This document shows, one piece after another, positions 17,543-29,999 of a DNA stretch of 64,000 nt. Location: the NCBI RefSeq assembly GCF_042657165.1, contig NZ_JBHSNJ010000013.1, forward strand, positions 310,001 through 374,000, read 5' to 3'. Numbering within the stretch: the stretch's first letter is position 1; each line of letters opens with the position of its first letter. The notes below the pieces were generated by a model, which searched no databases, was not told the DNA's origin, and saw nothing but the letters and a program-made list of their open reading frames with translations. The translations under genes and the position numbers were made by a program. The DNA is from Agrilutibacter niabensis (GTDB lineage: Bacteria; Pseudomonadota; Gammaproteobacteria; Xanthomonadales; Xanthomonadaceae).

Positions 17543-17737
17543 CATATCTCGAAAACAGCAACCGATGTTCGGTCGTCTGGCGCCGCGCCGCCGGCGTATA
17601 AGAAGCCGGCGCGTGCGTGTCCCGGCACGCCACGTAGCCACGAGCGCCACAGTCGAATGCCCTTGCGAGCGCGCCCCTCCAAGGGCGCCTGGGCAAGGCT
17701 CGCGTTGCCCAAAGGGCGCCGGAACGAGGCAACCACC

Positions 17738-18400
17738 ATGGCACTCAGAATTGGCGATACCGCCCCCGATTTCTCCGCCGACACCACCGAAGGCCGCATC
17801 GCCTTCCACAACTGGCTCGGCGACTCCTGGGGCGTGCTGTTCTCCCATCCCAAGGACTTCACCCCCGTCTGCACCACCGAACTGGGCTGCATGGCCCGGC
17901 TCAAGCCCGAGTTCGACAAGCGCAACGTCAAGGTCATCGGGTTGAGTGTCGACTCGGTCGACGACCACCGCCGCTGGGCAAACGACATCCGGGAAACGCA
18001 GGGCATGGCACCCAACTACCCGGTGATCGGCGACAACGATCTGTCGGTGTCGATGCTGTACGACATGCTGCCCGCCGAAACGCACGGCACCGCCGCCGGG
18101 CGCACGCCCGCCGACAACCAGACCGTGCGCACGGTGTTCGTCATCGGCCCGGACAAGAAGATCAAGCTGGAACTGGTCTACCCGATGACGACCGGCCGCA
18201 ATTTCGACGAAGTGCTGCGCGTCATCGATTCAATGCAGCTCACCGCGAAGTACAAGGTCGCCACGCCGGTGAACTGGATGCCGGGTGAAGACGTGATCAT
18301 CGCGGCATCGGTGTCCGACGAAGACGCCAGGCGGCTGTTCCCCGAAGGATGGTCGGCACCCAAGCCCTACATCCGGATGGTCCATCAACCGCGGGCGTGA
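17738..18400 (+). CDS. 1-Cys type peroxiredoxin (AhpC/TSA family)
   Basis: A 220-residue thiol peroxidase that reduces hydrogen peroxide and organic hydroperoxides. The peroxidatic cysteine is Cys45 in FTPVCTTE. The length, the VNWMPGEDVII segment and the C-terminal domain are those of the Prx6 group. There is a second cysteine at 51 but no C-terminal resolving cysteine. The start ATG at 17738 is chosen by family alignment (MALRIGDTAPDF). It stands alone, with a roughly 450-base upstream region that also carries a candidate small RNA on the opposite strand. Confidence 0.95.
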   Translation: MALRIGDTAPDFSADTTEGRIAFHNWLGDSWGVLFSHPKDFTPVCTTELGCMARLKPEFDKRNVKVIGLSVDSVDDHRRWANDIRETQGMAPNYPVIGDNDLSVSMLYDMLPAETHGTAAGRTPADNQTVRTVFVIGPDKKIKLELVYPMTTGRNFDEVLRVIDSMQLTAKYKVATPVNWMPGEDVIIAASVSDEDARRLFPEGWSAPKPYIRMVHQPRA

Positions 18401-18530
18401 GCGTGGCGCGCATGGCACGGATGCACGGGCATCGGCGAGTCGCTTGACGGACCGCGATGCGGCTCGCCGCCGCCAGCGCGACGGCACCCGGCGCGTACGC
18501 GTTCAATCGCGAGGGGTCAATCCTGTGTGT

Positions 18531-19433
18531 TCAATCGGCCCGATCGCCGGCGGCATCCAGCGCCGCTTCCTTGGCGGCACGACGCGCGCCTTCGGGCTGG
18601 CGCCAGTCGTTGTCGAACAGCGCGGGTTCCCAGCTGCCGTACAGCGGGTTCGGCAGCGACCACCAGCGCTCGCCGATCCAGGCCTGGTAGGGCGCGATGG
18701 CTTCGCGACGGCCGTCGCGGGTATTCGCCGTGACCTGCACGAAGTCGCCGACCTGGTCGCCGAACTGCATCAGCACCCGATGGCTGCGCGCGACCAGCTG
18801 GCGGCGGCAGGCCTTTTCGGAACCTTCCTGCTCGCAACCATCGACGACCGTGCCCAGCCCGAGGAACTGGCTGTCGCGTGCGACCGGAAATCCGGCCTTG
18901 CGCAGGTTCGCCAGCGTGGCTTCGGCGAGGCTGGCGTCGCGGTTGCTGATGTAGAAGACCGTGACGCCCTTCTTCGCCGCGGCCGTGAGGAACTCGACCG
19001 CACCCGGCAGCGGCCGGGCCTTGCGCTCGTTCACCCATTCGCCCCATGCGGCTTCGTTGAAGCCGCGGTGTTCGCGGATCTGGCGCACCTGGCTGGGCGA
19101 GTTGTCGAGCACGGTCTCGTCGACGTCGACGATGATCGCCGGCGGCAGCCGCGTGGAATCGTTGTTGCGCTCTTCCTTCGGCAGTGCATCCCAGTGCCTG
19201 TCGCGCAGCGCGTCATCCAGGCGCTGGCCCGCGGCGCGATAGATCGCGGTGTAGACCAGGTCGCGTTCGACCGAGGTCTGGAACCACACCGTCGCATTGA
19301 GGCTGTCGTCGGCGGGTGGGCCCTGCGGTGCGGACGCCTCGGCCGGCGCGGAGGAAGGCGCGATCGCGACGGGCGCGCCCGCGCAGCCGCCGAGCAGGGC
19401 GGCGCTGGCGAGGGAAAGGGCAAGCAGGCGCAT
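18531..19433 (-). CDS. 5'-nucleotidase/acid phosphatase lipoprotein, e(P4) family
   Basis: A 300-residue outer-membrane lipoprotein phosphatase of the HAD superfamily, class C acid phosphatase type. The lipobox LLGGC places the lipidated cysteine at 17. The nucleophile motif is in VDVDETVLD, followed by FYISNRD. Family members dephosphorylate nucleotides at the cell surface to allow nucleoside uptake. It is transcribed alone on the minus strand. A TAAACT element about 25 bases before the ATG is a plausible -10. Confidence 0.9.
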   Translation of the reverse strand: MRLLALSLASAALLGGCAGAPVAIAPSSAPAEASAPQGPPADDSLNATVWFQTSVERDLVYTAIYRAAGQRLDDALRDRHWDALPKEERNNDSTRLPPAIIVDVDETVLDNSPSQVRQIREHRGFNEAAWGEWVNERKARPLPGAVEFLTAAAKKGVTVFYISNRDASLAEATLANLRKAGFPVARDSQFLGLGTVVDGCEQEGSEKACRRQLVARSHRVLMQFGDQVGDFVQVTANTRDGRREAIAPYQAWIGERWWSLPNPLYGSWEPALFDNDWRQPEGARRAAKEAALDAAGDRAD

Positions 19434-19509
19434 GGGATTTCTTCGCTTGGAAAGCGCCGGAGTTTAACGGAGCGTCATGGCACGGCCGTGGCAGCCGGCA
19501 CCAGGCGCA

Positions 19510-20001
19510 TCAGGCGATGGCCACCTGCAGCGACACCCGCTTGCGCCCATCCGCGACCCATTGCGTGCCGACTTCGCGGAATCCGAACCGTGCATGGAAA
19601 CGCTGCGACGCTTCGTTGAGCGGTTCGACATAGAACTCGCAGGCCACCGTGTCGATGCCATGCACGCGGGCGAACGCAAACAGGTCGTCGTACAGCAGGC
19701 GCCCCAGGTGCCGGCCCTGGTGGCTGGCGGCGATGGCGATGCGGTCGACGTAGAGGAACGTCGGATAGTGCTGCGTGAACCACAGGTAGTTCGGGCTGTC
19801 GTAGTCGGCGCCTTCGCGGAAGGCGAGCAGGAAGCCGGCCACGGCATCGCTGTCGCAGACGACACGGTGATACGCCGCCTGCGCGTCGAGATGGCGCAGG
19901 CGTGCGGCGTCGAGCGGACTGAGCAGGTGTTCCGATTCGAGATTGCGCGCGAGGATCGCCGCATGGTCGGCGTTCGTCGCGGCGCGCAGCGACAGCGCCA
20001 T
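19510..20001 (-). CDS. GNAT-family N-acetyltransferase
   Basis: A 163-residue acetyltransferase. The acetyl-CoA binding segment is HQGRHLGRLLYDDLF, and the C-terminal NEASQRFHARFGFREVG strand-helix is typical of GNAT enzymes. The ATG at 20001 follows the rep stop by one base, so the two genes are almost certainly one transcript. The substrate is not predictable. Confidence 0.85.
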   Translation of the reverse strand: MALSLRAATNADHAAILARNLESEHLLSPLDAARLRHLDAQAAYHRVVCDSDAVAGFLLAFREGADYDSPNYLWFTQHYPTFLYVDRIAIAASHQGRHLGRLLYDDLFAFARVHGIDTVACEFYVEPLNEASQRFHARFGFREVGTQWVADGRKRVSLQVAIA

Positions 20002-20002
20002 C

Positions 20003-21982
20003 TCAGCTCTCCAGCAAGGCCTTGATCGCGGCGAAGCCGGCGCTCGCGCGTTCCTGCTTGCGCTCCGCATCGGCCACCGGATCGGCGCCGTCGCGCTGCA
20101 GTTCGGCGGCCGGCAACTCGTCGAGGAAACGGCTCGGCTTCAAGCGCATCTTGTCGCCCCAGCGCGAGGCTTCGCGCGAGTGCGACAGCCACAGCTGTTC
20201 CTTCGCGCGGGTGATGCCGACGTAGAGCAGGCGGCGCTCCTCGTCGAGGCTGCCTTCCTCCAGGGCCATCTCGTGCGGCAGCGTGCCGTCCTCGCACCCG
20301 ATGATGAAGACGTAGCGGAACTCCAGCCCCTTGGCGCCGTGCATCGACATCAACCGCACCTGGTTGCCGGCGTCGCCCTTGTCGGCATGCGACAGCAGTG
20401 CGAGCTGCGCGGCCAGTTCGCCGGGGCCCGAGCCCTTGCCGCCGTCGAACCAGCCCGCGAGTTCCTCCAGGTTTTCCTTGCGGCGCTGGAAGCTCGCTTC
20501 GTCCTTGCACTGCGCGCGGATCGCCGCGAGCATCCCCGATTTCTCGCCGAGCACGCGCACCAGTTCGGCGGGACTCAGGCGTTGCGCATCGGAACGCAGC
20601 GCACGCACGATGCCGGTGAAGCCGTCGAGCGCGTTCGCCGCGCGCGGCGCGAGCTGCTTGAGCGCGCCGACCGACTCGGCCGCGCGCGACATCGGCATGT
20701 GCGCGCCATGGGCGAGTTCCGCGAGCTTCGCCAGCGTAGTCGCGCCGACTTCGCGCTTGGGCGACTGCACCGCACGCAGGAAGGCGGCGTCGTCGTCGGG
20801 ATTGGCGATCAGGCGCAGCCAGGCCAGCGTGTCCTTCACTTCCTGGCGCTCGAGGAACGCGGTGCCGCCGCTGAGGTGGTAGGGGATGCGCAGCAGCTGC
20901 ATCGCCTTTTCCAGCGGCCGACTCTGGTGGTTGCCGCGGAACAGGATGCAGAAGTCGCTCCACGGCGCGGCGTGCTTCTGCGCGATGAAGTGGATCTCGC
21001 TGGCGACCTTCTCGGCCTCGTGCGCGTTGTCGCGGCATTCCCATACGCGGATGCGTTCGCCATCGGGCTGGTCGCTCCACAGCGTCTTGGGATGCTCGTG
21101 GAAGTTGTGCGCGATCAGCGCATTGGCCGCACGCAGCACGCGGTTGCTGCAGCGGTAGTTCTGCTCCAGCTTGACGATTTCCAGCGTTGGGTAGTCCTTG
21201 GACAGCTGCAGCAGGTTGTCCGGATTGGCGCCACGCCACGCATAGATCGACTGGTCGTCGTCGCCCACGCAGGTGAACAGGCCCTTCGGTCCCGCGAGCG
21301 CCTTGAGCAGGCGGTACTGCGCGTCGTTGGTGTCCTGGCATTCGTCGACCAGCAGGTAGCCGATGCGCTCGCGCCAGCCCAGGCGCAGCTCCTCGTCGGC
21401 TTCCAGCAACTGCACCGGCAGGCGGATCAGGTCGTCGAAGTCGACCGCGTTGAAGGTGGTCAGGCGCGCCTGGTACTTCTGGTACAGCAGCGCGGCATCC
21501 ATCTCGCGCGGGCTCTGCGCGACCGCGAGCGCTTCGTCGGGGGACAGCCCGGCATTCTTGGCGCGCGAGATCAGGTTGCGCGCGTTGTCGAGCACGTCGG
21601 GCTTGCTGCCGGGCGGCAGCAGGTCCTTGAGCTGCGCGGCGGTATCGTCGCTGTCGAACACCGAGAAGCCGCGGCGCAGCCCGGCCTTGGCGTGTTCGAT
21701 CTGCAGGAACTTCAGCCCCAGCGCGTGGAAGGTGCAGATGGTCAGGCCTTCGCCGGCGTCGCCCCTGATGCGCTTGGCGATGCGCTCCTTCATTTCCCGC
21801 GCCGACTTGTTGGTGAAGGTGATGGCGGCGATGCGGCGCGCGGGCATGCGCCCCGAGGAAATCAGGTGCGCGATCTTCTCGACGATGACGCGGGTCTTGC
21901 CACTGCCGGCGCCGGCGAGCACAAGGAGGGGGCCGTCGCAGTGCGTGACTGCGGCGCGTTGGGGAGGATTGAGGCCGTGCAT
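20003..21982 (-). CDS. rep: ATP-dependent DNA helicase Rep
   Basis: A 659-residue superfamily 1A 3'-5' helicase, close in length to E. coli Rep, which clears proteins ahead of replication forks. The N-terminus MHGLNPPQRAAV and Walker A GAGSGKTR near residue 26 are followed by the ITFTNKSAREMKER motif Ia, the DECQDTN Walker B and the GDDDQSIYAWRGA motif III. The open frame runs 65 codons further upstream, but the family starts at this ATG (21982). It is followed directly by a GNAT gene. Confidence 0.95.
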   Translation of the reverse strand: MHGLNPPQRAAVTHCDGPLLVLAGAGSGKTRVIVEKIAHLISSGRMPARRIAAITFTNKSAREMKERIAKRIRGDAGEGLTICTFHALGLKFLQIEHAKAGLRRGFSVFDSDDTAAQLKDLLPPGSKPDVLDNARNLISRAKNAGLSPDEALAVAQSPREMDAALLYQKYQARLTTFNAVDFDDLIRLPVQLLEADEELRLGWRERIGYLLVDECQDTNDAQYRLLKALAGPKGLFTCVGDDDQSIYAWRGANPDNLLQLSKDYPTLEIVKLEQNYRCSNRVLRAANALIAHNFHEHPKTLWSDQPDGERIRVWECRDNAHEAEKVASEIHFIAQKHAAPWSDFCILFRGNHQSRPLEKAMQLLRIPYHLSGGTAFLERQEVKDTLAWLRLIANPDDDAAFLRAVQSPKREVGATTLAKLAELAHGAHMPMSRAAESVGALKQLAPRAANALDGFTGIVRALRSDAQRLSPAELVRVLGEKSGMLAAIRAQCKDEASFQRRKENLEELAGWFDGGKGSGPGELAAQLALLSHADKGDAGNQVRLMSMHGAKGLEFRYVFIIGCEDGTLPHEMALEEGSLDEERRLLYVGITRAKEQLWLSHSREASRWGDKMRLKPSRFLDELPAAELQRDGADPVADAERKQERASAGFAAIKALLES

Positions 21983-22191
21983 GAAGACTTCCGTATAGGC
22001 CGTCAGTTTACCCGGCGCGGCCCCGGCGCCGGCCGCGCCCCGCCGGTCGTGGGAGGCGGGTCGCCGGCGCCGATGTTCCACGGATGCCGCTGATCGGGCC
22101 CTCCAAACGGCAATAAACGCAATTGCTGGCGGCCGCCCACGGGTGTAGCGTGCTTCCAGCAGCTTCGTTTCCCCCAACGGAGGATGCGGTC

Positions 22192-22965
22192 ATGAACGCA
22201 CGGCAAGCGCGTCTGGCCGGACTCTGGATGGCCTGTCTCTTTGGCAGCACCGCGGTGCCTGCTGACGAGCCCCTCCAGCTGGTCACGGCCAATTTCATGC
22301 AAGTCGATGCCCAGATGCCCTGGGCCAAGGGCCACCCCAACGAGGAGTGGCGCCTGAACGGACTGAAGTCCTACCAAGACGGTCGCTACGAAGAAGCGAT
22401 CCGGCGCTTCGAGCGGGCGGCGTGGTATGCCGACAAATACTCCGAGCATTACCTCAGCCTGATCTACTGGTACGGGCAGGGCGTCGCCCCGGACCGGGTG
22501 CGCGCCTACATCTGGGCCGACCTGGCCGCCGAGCGCGGCAGCCGCAAGCTGCTGGCGATCCGCGAGAAGATGTGGGAGCAGTTGACGCCACAGCAGCAAC
22601 AGGACGCGCAGGCGCAGGGTCCGGAGTACTACGCCCGCTATGGCGACGAGGTTGCGCGGCCCCGGGCTGAAACCGAGATCCGCCGGTTCGCCCGCAGCAT
22701 GACCGGCAGCCACATCGGCTACCGCAACCAGATGCTCGATCTCCAGAACGATGGCCCGATCCACGGCTCCTTCGGCAACGCCACGTCCGGCATGCTGGCC
22801 TCCAGTGCCGTCCAAGGCGGAGGCCCGACCGGCAAGGAGGCCTACGCCGACGATCGGGTCGAGCTCAGCCGGTACTGGCAGCAACAGGACCTCGAACTCG
22901 AGACCGGCGGACGCGTCGAAGTCGGCCCGGCCAAGGCCACGCAGAAGGCGAAGGACACCGACTAG
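22192..22965 (+). CDS. Exported Sel1-like repeat protein
   Basis: A 257-residue protein with an N-terminal signal peptide (residues 1-24, ending VPADEP). It contains Sel1/TPR-type helical repeats: YQDGRYEEAIRRFERAAW, SLIYWYGQGV and RAYIWADLAAERG. The C-terminal third is hydrophilic and unlike known domains. A GGAGGA ribosome-binding site precedes the ATG. Sel1 proteins mediate protein contacts, often at the envelope; the partner here is unknown. Confidence 0.8.
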   Translation: MNARQARLAGLWMACLFGSTAVPADEPLQLVTANFMQVDAQMPWAKGHPNEEWRLNGLKSYQDGRYEEAIRRFERAAWYADKYSEHYLSLIYWYGQGVAPDRVRAYIWADLAAERGSRKLLAIREKMWEQLTPQQQQDAQAQGPEYYARYGDEVARPRAETEIRRFARSMTGSHIGYRNQMLDLQNDGPIHGSFGNATSGMLASSAVQGGGPTGKEAYADDRVELSRYWQQQDLELETGGRVEVGPAKATQKAKDTD

Positions 22966-23096
22966 CTAGCGGGTGGCAGCGCATTGCGAGGTTCAGGGCA
23001 CGTGGCTACAGGCGTGCCCTGCCGCGGTTGCGATGACCGCGGCTACCGCGCTGCGGCACCCCGGTCAAGCCAGTGCGTGGGCATGCGTGCCCTCAC

Positions 23097-23108
23097 TACA
23101 CTGCGCGC
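23097..23108 (+). promoter_or_regulatory. Leaderless-type -10 element of tdk
   Basis: TACACT at 23097-23102 is six bases before the ATG, and there is no ribosome-binding site. Confidence 0.5.
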
Positions 23109-23667
23109 ATGGCCAAGCTCTACTTCTACTACTCGGCGATGAACGCCGGGAAGACCACCACGCTGCTGCAGTCCGCGCACAACTACCACGAGCGCGGGAT
23201 GCGCGTGCTGATCCTGACGCCACGGCTGGACGACCGCGCCGGCAGCGGCACCGTCGCCTCGCGCATCGGCCTGAAGGCGACGGGCCATGCGTTCACGCCC
23301 GCCGACGACCTGGAGCGGCTGGTGCGTGACGACATCGCCGCCAACGGCAGGCTCGATTGCGTGCTGGTGGACGAGGCGCAGTTCCTCGCCAAGCCCCAGG
23401 TATGGCAGCTCAGTGAAGTCGTCGACGCACTGCATGTGCCGGTGCTGTGTTACGGGTTGCGCACCGACTTTCGCGGCGAGTTGTTCGAGGGCAGCCAGTA
23501 CCTGCTGGCGTGGGCCGACGAGCTCAACGAGATCAAGACCATCTGCCACAGCGGCAGGAAGGCGACGATGACGGTGCGTGTCGACGACGCGGGGCATGCG
23601 GTGCAGCAGGGCCCGCAGGTCGAGATCGGCGGCAATGAACGCTATGTGTCGGTGTCGCGCGCGGAGT

Positions 23668-26562
<2,895 letters not shown>

Positions 26563-26648
26563 GGGCACGGTGGATTGAGGTTGTCGTTCGTTCTGGCGGT
26601 CGTTCAACCGGCAACGGCCACCAGCAACGGCCCTTGCGAACCCTTGCC

Positions 26649-27212
26649 TTACGAATCCTTGAGCGATGCCAGCAGGAACAGCCGCGCCTTCTGCCAGTCG
26701 CGGCGGATGCTGCGCTCGGAACGCTCCAGCAATGCGGCGATTTCCAGTTCCGACAAGCCGGCGAAATAGCGCAGTTCGACCACCTGCGCGAGCTTCTGGT
26801 CGACCGCGGCGAGCCGGGTCAGGGCGACGTCGAGCCCTAGGGTTTCCTCGTCCAGCCGCAGTCCGCCCTCGACGTCCTCGGGCAGGTCGGTCACGCGGTG
26901 CAGGTCGCCGCCGCGCTTCTGCGCCAGGCGCTGGCGGGCGTAATCGACCACCACGCTGCGCATGGCCGAGGCCGCGTAGGCGAAGAAATGGGCGCGGTCG
27001 TCGAAGCGCGCTTCGCGCCGTCCGATCAGCTTGAGGTAGGCCTCGTGCACCAGCGCGGTCGCATCCAGCGTCTGCCCGTGCTGGCCGGCTAGCTGGCGTC
27101 GCGCCATCGAATGCAGTTCGGAGTAAAGGCGCGCGAGCACGTTATCGAGTGCCGAGCGATCCCCCTCGCGGGCTGCGTCCAGCAGCAATGTGATGTCGGC
27201 ACTGTCCGTCAT
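26649..27212 (-). CDS. ECF-like RNA polymerase sigma factor
   Basis: A 187-residue sigma factor with region 2 (TALVHEAYLKLIG and HFFAYAASAMRSVVVDYARQR) and region 4 (VVELRYFAGLSELEIAALLE...RDWQKAR). It belongs to the ECF-like group common in Xanthomonadaceae and often encoded beside protein kinases. No anti-sigma factor gene is adjacent; instead the TPR kinase follows, so activation by phosphorylation is likely by analogy with the EcfK-PknS pair of Xanthomonas. A TATATT -10 element lies 28 bases upstream of the ATG. Confidence 0.9.
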   Translation of the reverse strand: MTDSADITLLLDAAREGDRSALDNVLARLYSELHSMARRQLAGQHGQTLDATALVHEAYLKLIGRREARFDDRAHFFAYAASAMRSVVVDYARQRLAQKRGGDLHRVTDLPEDVEGGLRLDEETLGLDVALTRLAAVDQKLAQVVELRYFAGLSELEIAALLERSERSIRRDWQKARLFLLASLKDS

Positions 27213-27239
27213 GTACCCGTCGCCCCTGGAGACAAGCCG

Positions 27240-27245
27240 AATATA
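27240..27245 (-). promoter_or_regulatory. Probable -10 of the sigma-kinase operon
   Basis: The minus strand reads TATATT, 28 bases before the sigma factor ATG. No clear -35 was found, which would suit an alternative sigma factor. Confidence 0.35.
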
Positions 27246-27305
27246 AACCCATTCCGCGAGCCCCGGCGTGGACGCGTCGATGCGCGCCGGCCCGCGATGA
27301 ACGCT

Positions 27306-28118
27306 TTATTTCTGGCAATGCCCGCACCACACGGTGGCGCGCTGGCCGATCGTCGCCTGCCGGAGCGGCCGCCCGCAGCGGGGGCAGGGCTCACCGCCAC
27401 GGCCGTAGGCCGACAACTCCAGTTCGAAATACCCCGGTTCGCCGTCCGGGCTGATGAAGTCGCGCAGCGTGGTGCCGCCGCGCTGGATCGCGTAGGCCAG
27501 GATCCGCTTCACCGCCGCCGCGAGCAGCGCGTAGCGGTCGCGCGAAACCCGGCCAGCGGCCCGCAGCGGCGAGATGCCGGCTTCGAACAGGGCCTCGGCG
27601 GCATAGATGTTGCCGACGCCAACGACCACGGCCTGGTCCATGAGGAAGGTCTTTACCGGCGCCTTGCGGCCGCGGCTGAGCGCGAACAGGGTGTCGCCGT
27701 CGAACTGGTCCGACAGCGGCTCCGGGCCCAGTCCGCGCAGCAGTTCGTGGATTTCCCCCGGCGGTTGCCAGAGCAGGCAGCCGAACCGGCGTGGATCGGT
27801 GAAGCGCAGCACGCGCCGGCCGTCGAGTACCAGGTCGACGTGGTCGTGCGGCTTCACCGGGGTCGATGCCGGCAGGACCCGCAGGCTCCCCGACATGCCC
27901 AGGTGCAGCAGTGCGCTGCCGGCCTGGGTGTCTAGCAGCAGGTATTTGGCCCGGCGGCGGACGGAGGCGACGCGCTGGCCGGGCAGCAGGTCGCGGATTT
28001 CCGGCGGGATCGGCCAGCGCAGGTCCGGCCGGCGCAGGGTCACGCCGGTGATGGTGTGGCCCTCGAGATGCGGGGCCAGGCCGCGGCGGGTGGTTTCGAC
28101 TTCGGGCAGTTCGGGCAT
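27306..28118 (-). CDS. mutM: Formamidopyrimidine-DNA glycosylase
   Basis: A 270-residue base-excision repair enzyme that removes 8-oxoguanine. The catalytic N-terminus PELPEVET is intact (Pro1 after Met removal, Glu2). The helix-two-turn-helix segment GVGNIYAAEALFEAGI is present. The C-terminal zinc finger is C-P-R-C ... C-G-H-C. A TAAGCT element six bases before the ATG and the lack of a ribosome-binding site suggest a leaderless mRNA. Confidence 0.97.
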   Translation of the reverse strand: MPELPEVETTRRGLAPHLEGHTITGVTLRRPDLRWPIPPEIRDLLPGQRVASVRRRAKYLLLDTQAGSALLHLGMSGSLRVLPASTPVKPHDHVDLVLDGRRVLRFTDPRRFGCLLWQPPGEIHELLRGLGPEPLSDQFDGDTLFALSRGRKAPVKTFLMDQAVVVGVGNIYAAEALFEAGISPLRAAGRVSRDRYALLAAAVKRILAYAIQRGGTTLRDFISPDGEPGYFELELSAYGRGGEPCPRCGRPLRQATIGQRATVWCGHCQK

Positions 28119-28130
28119 CGGACTAGCTTA
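28119..28130 (-). promoter_or_regulatory. Leaderless-type -10 element of mutM
   Basis: On the minus strand TAAGCT (28130-28125) is followed by AGTCCG and then the ATG. Confidence 0.5.
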
Positions 28131-28317
28131 CGAGCCCGGTTGGGCCGGGTGGCTATTCAGGGCCGGACCTTGCCGAATGGCTTGGCGATCCCCATCACTA
28201 TTCGTGTTCCATACCGACGCGAACGTCCGGCCGGGGTGTCAAAATCCCGCGCGGGACAGCGTCCTTCCACCCACCCCTTCGCCTGGCGAAGGCGGGCGCG
28301 CCCGTTCCGGAGTTGTC

Positions 28318-29514
28318 ATGTCCGCATCCCTGCTCGATTTCCTCGCCGGCGGCCTGCTGCAGGCGGGTTGGGGCACCCTCGCGATCTACTTCCTGGTGGC
28401 TACCCAGCTCACCATCTTCTCGGTGACGCTGTACCTGCACCGCAGCCAGGCGCATCGCGCGGTCGACTTCCATCCGGTGCTGGCGCATGCGTTCCGCTTC
28501 TGGACGTGGCTGTCGACCTCGATGATCACCAAGGAGTGGGCGGCGATCCACCGCAAGCACCACGCCAAGTGCGAGACCGAGGAAGACCCGCACAGCCCGC
28601 AGATCAAGGGCATCAACACCGTGTTCTGGCGCGGCGTCGAGCTGTACAAGGAAGCGCGCGCCGACCGCGAGTCGATCGAGAAATACGGCAAGGGCTGCCC
28701 GGACGACTGGATCGAGCGCCACCTGTACACCCCGTACGCCACGCTCGGCCCGACCCTGTATCTGTTCATCAGCTTCGCGCTGTTCGGTTTCGTCGGCGTC
28801 GCGCTGTGGGCGATCCAGATGGCATGGATCCCGTTCTGGGCCGCCGGCGTCGTCAACGGCCTGGGCCACTGGTGGGGCTATCGCAACTTCGAAAGCGCCG
28901 ACACGTCGACCAACCTCACCCCGTGGGGCGTGTGGATCGGCGGTGAAGAGCTCCACAACAACCACCACGCGTTCCCGTCGTCGGCGAAGTTCGCGCTGCG
29001 CAGGTTCGAGTTCGACATCGGCTGGGCCGCCATCCGCGTGTTCGAGAAAGTGGGCCTCGCCAGGGTGCTGCGCGTGGCACCGTCGCTCGACGTGCGCCCC
29101 AACATCGCCATGCCCGATGGCGAGACGATGAAGGCACTGCTGGCGATCCGCTTCCAGGCGATGACCGATTACTACCGCAACGTCACCCTGCCGGCACTGC
29201 GCGAGGCGCGCGAGAACAGCAAGCTGCCGCGCAAGCTGCGCAAGGCCCTGGCCGACGGCGGCCGCTGGCTCGACGACGACAAGCGCGCACGCCTGCAGGC
29301 GTGGTTGGCCGAGCGGCCGCGCATGGCGCAGCTGGCCGAGTTCCGCGCCAAGCTCTCGCAGGTGCTGGACGAGCGCTCGCACGACGCGCAGGCCACGCTG
29401 GCCAAGCTGCAGGCCTGGTGCACGGAAGCCGAGGCCAGCGGCAACGCCAAGCTGCAGGCCTTCTCGATGCGCATGAAGGGCTACGCCCTGGCGCCGGCGC
29501 GCTTCGGCGCGTGA
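28318..29514 (+). CDS. Membrane fatty acid desaturase (delta-9 acyl-CoA type)
   Basis: A 398-residue di-iron desaturase that introduces a double bond into acyl chains. The three histidine boxes are HRSQAHR (near 39-45), HRKHHAK (near 79) and HNNHHAFP (near 219). Hydrophobic segments flank the boxes. A hydrophilic, helical C-terminal extension of about 100 residues follows the catalytic core and resembles the C-terminal tail of ISL3-family transposases. A likely -10 (CAAAAT) lies about 75 bases upstream. Confidence 0.9.
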   Translation: MSASLLDFLAGGLLQAGWGTLAIYFLVATQLTIFSVTLYLHRSQAHRAVDFHPVLAHAFRFWTWLSTSMITKEWAAIHRKHHAKCETEEDPHSPQIKGINTVFWRGVELYKEARADRESIEKYGKGCPDDWIERHLYTPYATLGPTLYLFISFALFGFVGVALWAIQMAWIPFWAAGVVNGLGHWWGYRNFESADTSTNLTPWGVWIGGEELHNNHHAFPSSAKFALRRFEFDIGWAAIRVFEKVGLARVLRVAPSLDVRPNIAMPDGETMKALLAIRFQAMTDYYRNVTLPALREARENSKLPRKLRKALADGGRWLDDDKRARLQAWLAERPRMAQLAEFRAKLSQVLDERSHDAQATLAKLQAWCTEAEASGNAKLQAFSMRMKGYALAPARFGA

Positions 29515-29539
29515 TCCACGCACGCCAGGCAACAGGCAG

Positions 29540-29568
29540 GGAAGGGGCGGCGACGCCCCTTCCGTGTT
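29540..29568 (+). terminator. Terminator after the desaturase gene
   Basis: A 10-bp perfect stem (29540-29549 with 29554-29563) and GCGA loop, followed by GTGTTT. Confidence 0.6.
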
Positions 29569-29602
29569 TGCGGTTCAGCGAAACTGCGGCAAATTGCGCG
29601 GC

Positions 29603-29950
29603 ATGAAGGGCTTCCGCATCTCCGTGCTGCTTGTGTCCGCAGGCGCATGCCTGGCGCCTGCGCTGGCCACGGCGCAGGTCACCGCCACCGGCGAGTACCT
29701 GGCGCGCATGGACACCGACCAGGACGGCCGCATCGCGCTGGCCGAATACCAGGCATGGATGGGCTACGCCTTCGAGCGCATGGATGCCAACCGCGATGGC
29801 GTGCTCACCGCGGATGAACTGCCCGGGGGCCGCGGCAGGACCGTGAGCCTCGCCGAGCACCGCGAGTCGCTGGCCGCGATGTTCCGGCGCCAGGACGTGG
29901 ACCGCGACGGCTTCCTCAACGCGAGGGAACTGGCGGCGCCGCCGCGCTGA
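29603..29950 (+). CDS. Exported EF-hand calcium-binding protein
   Basis: A 115-residue protein with a signal peptide (residues 1-24, ending ALATAQ). It has three EF-hand loops with canonical DxDxDG spacing: DTDQDGRIALAE, DANRDGVLTADE and DVDRDGFLNARE. It probably binds calcium in the periplasm; the partner is unknown. It is monocistronic between a terminator and the epimerase gene. Confidence 0.85.
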   Translation: MKGFRISVLLVSAGACLAPALATAQVTATGEYLARMDTDQDGRIALAEYQAWMGYAFERMDANRDGVLTADELPGGRGRTVSLAEHRESLAAMFRRQDVDRDGFLNARELAAPPR

Positions 29951-29987
29951 TTCACGCGCAAATACCAAAAACCGCAACGCCGCTCAC

Positions 29988-29999
29988 TAGAATGTGCGC
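29988..29999 (+). promoter_or_regulatory. Leaderless-type -10 element of the epimerase gene
   Basis: TAGAAT at 29988-29993 is six bases before the ATG at 30000. An in-frame GTG two codons earlier is less likely because it would lie upstream of the predicted transcript start. Confidence 0.5.
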
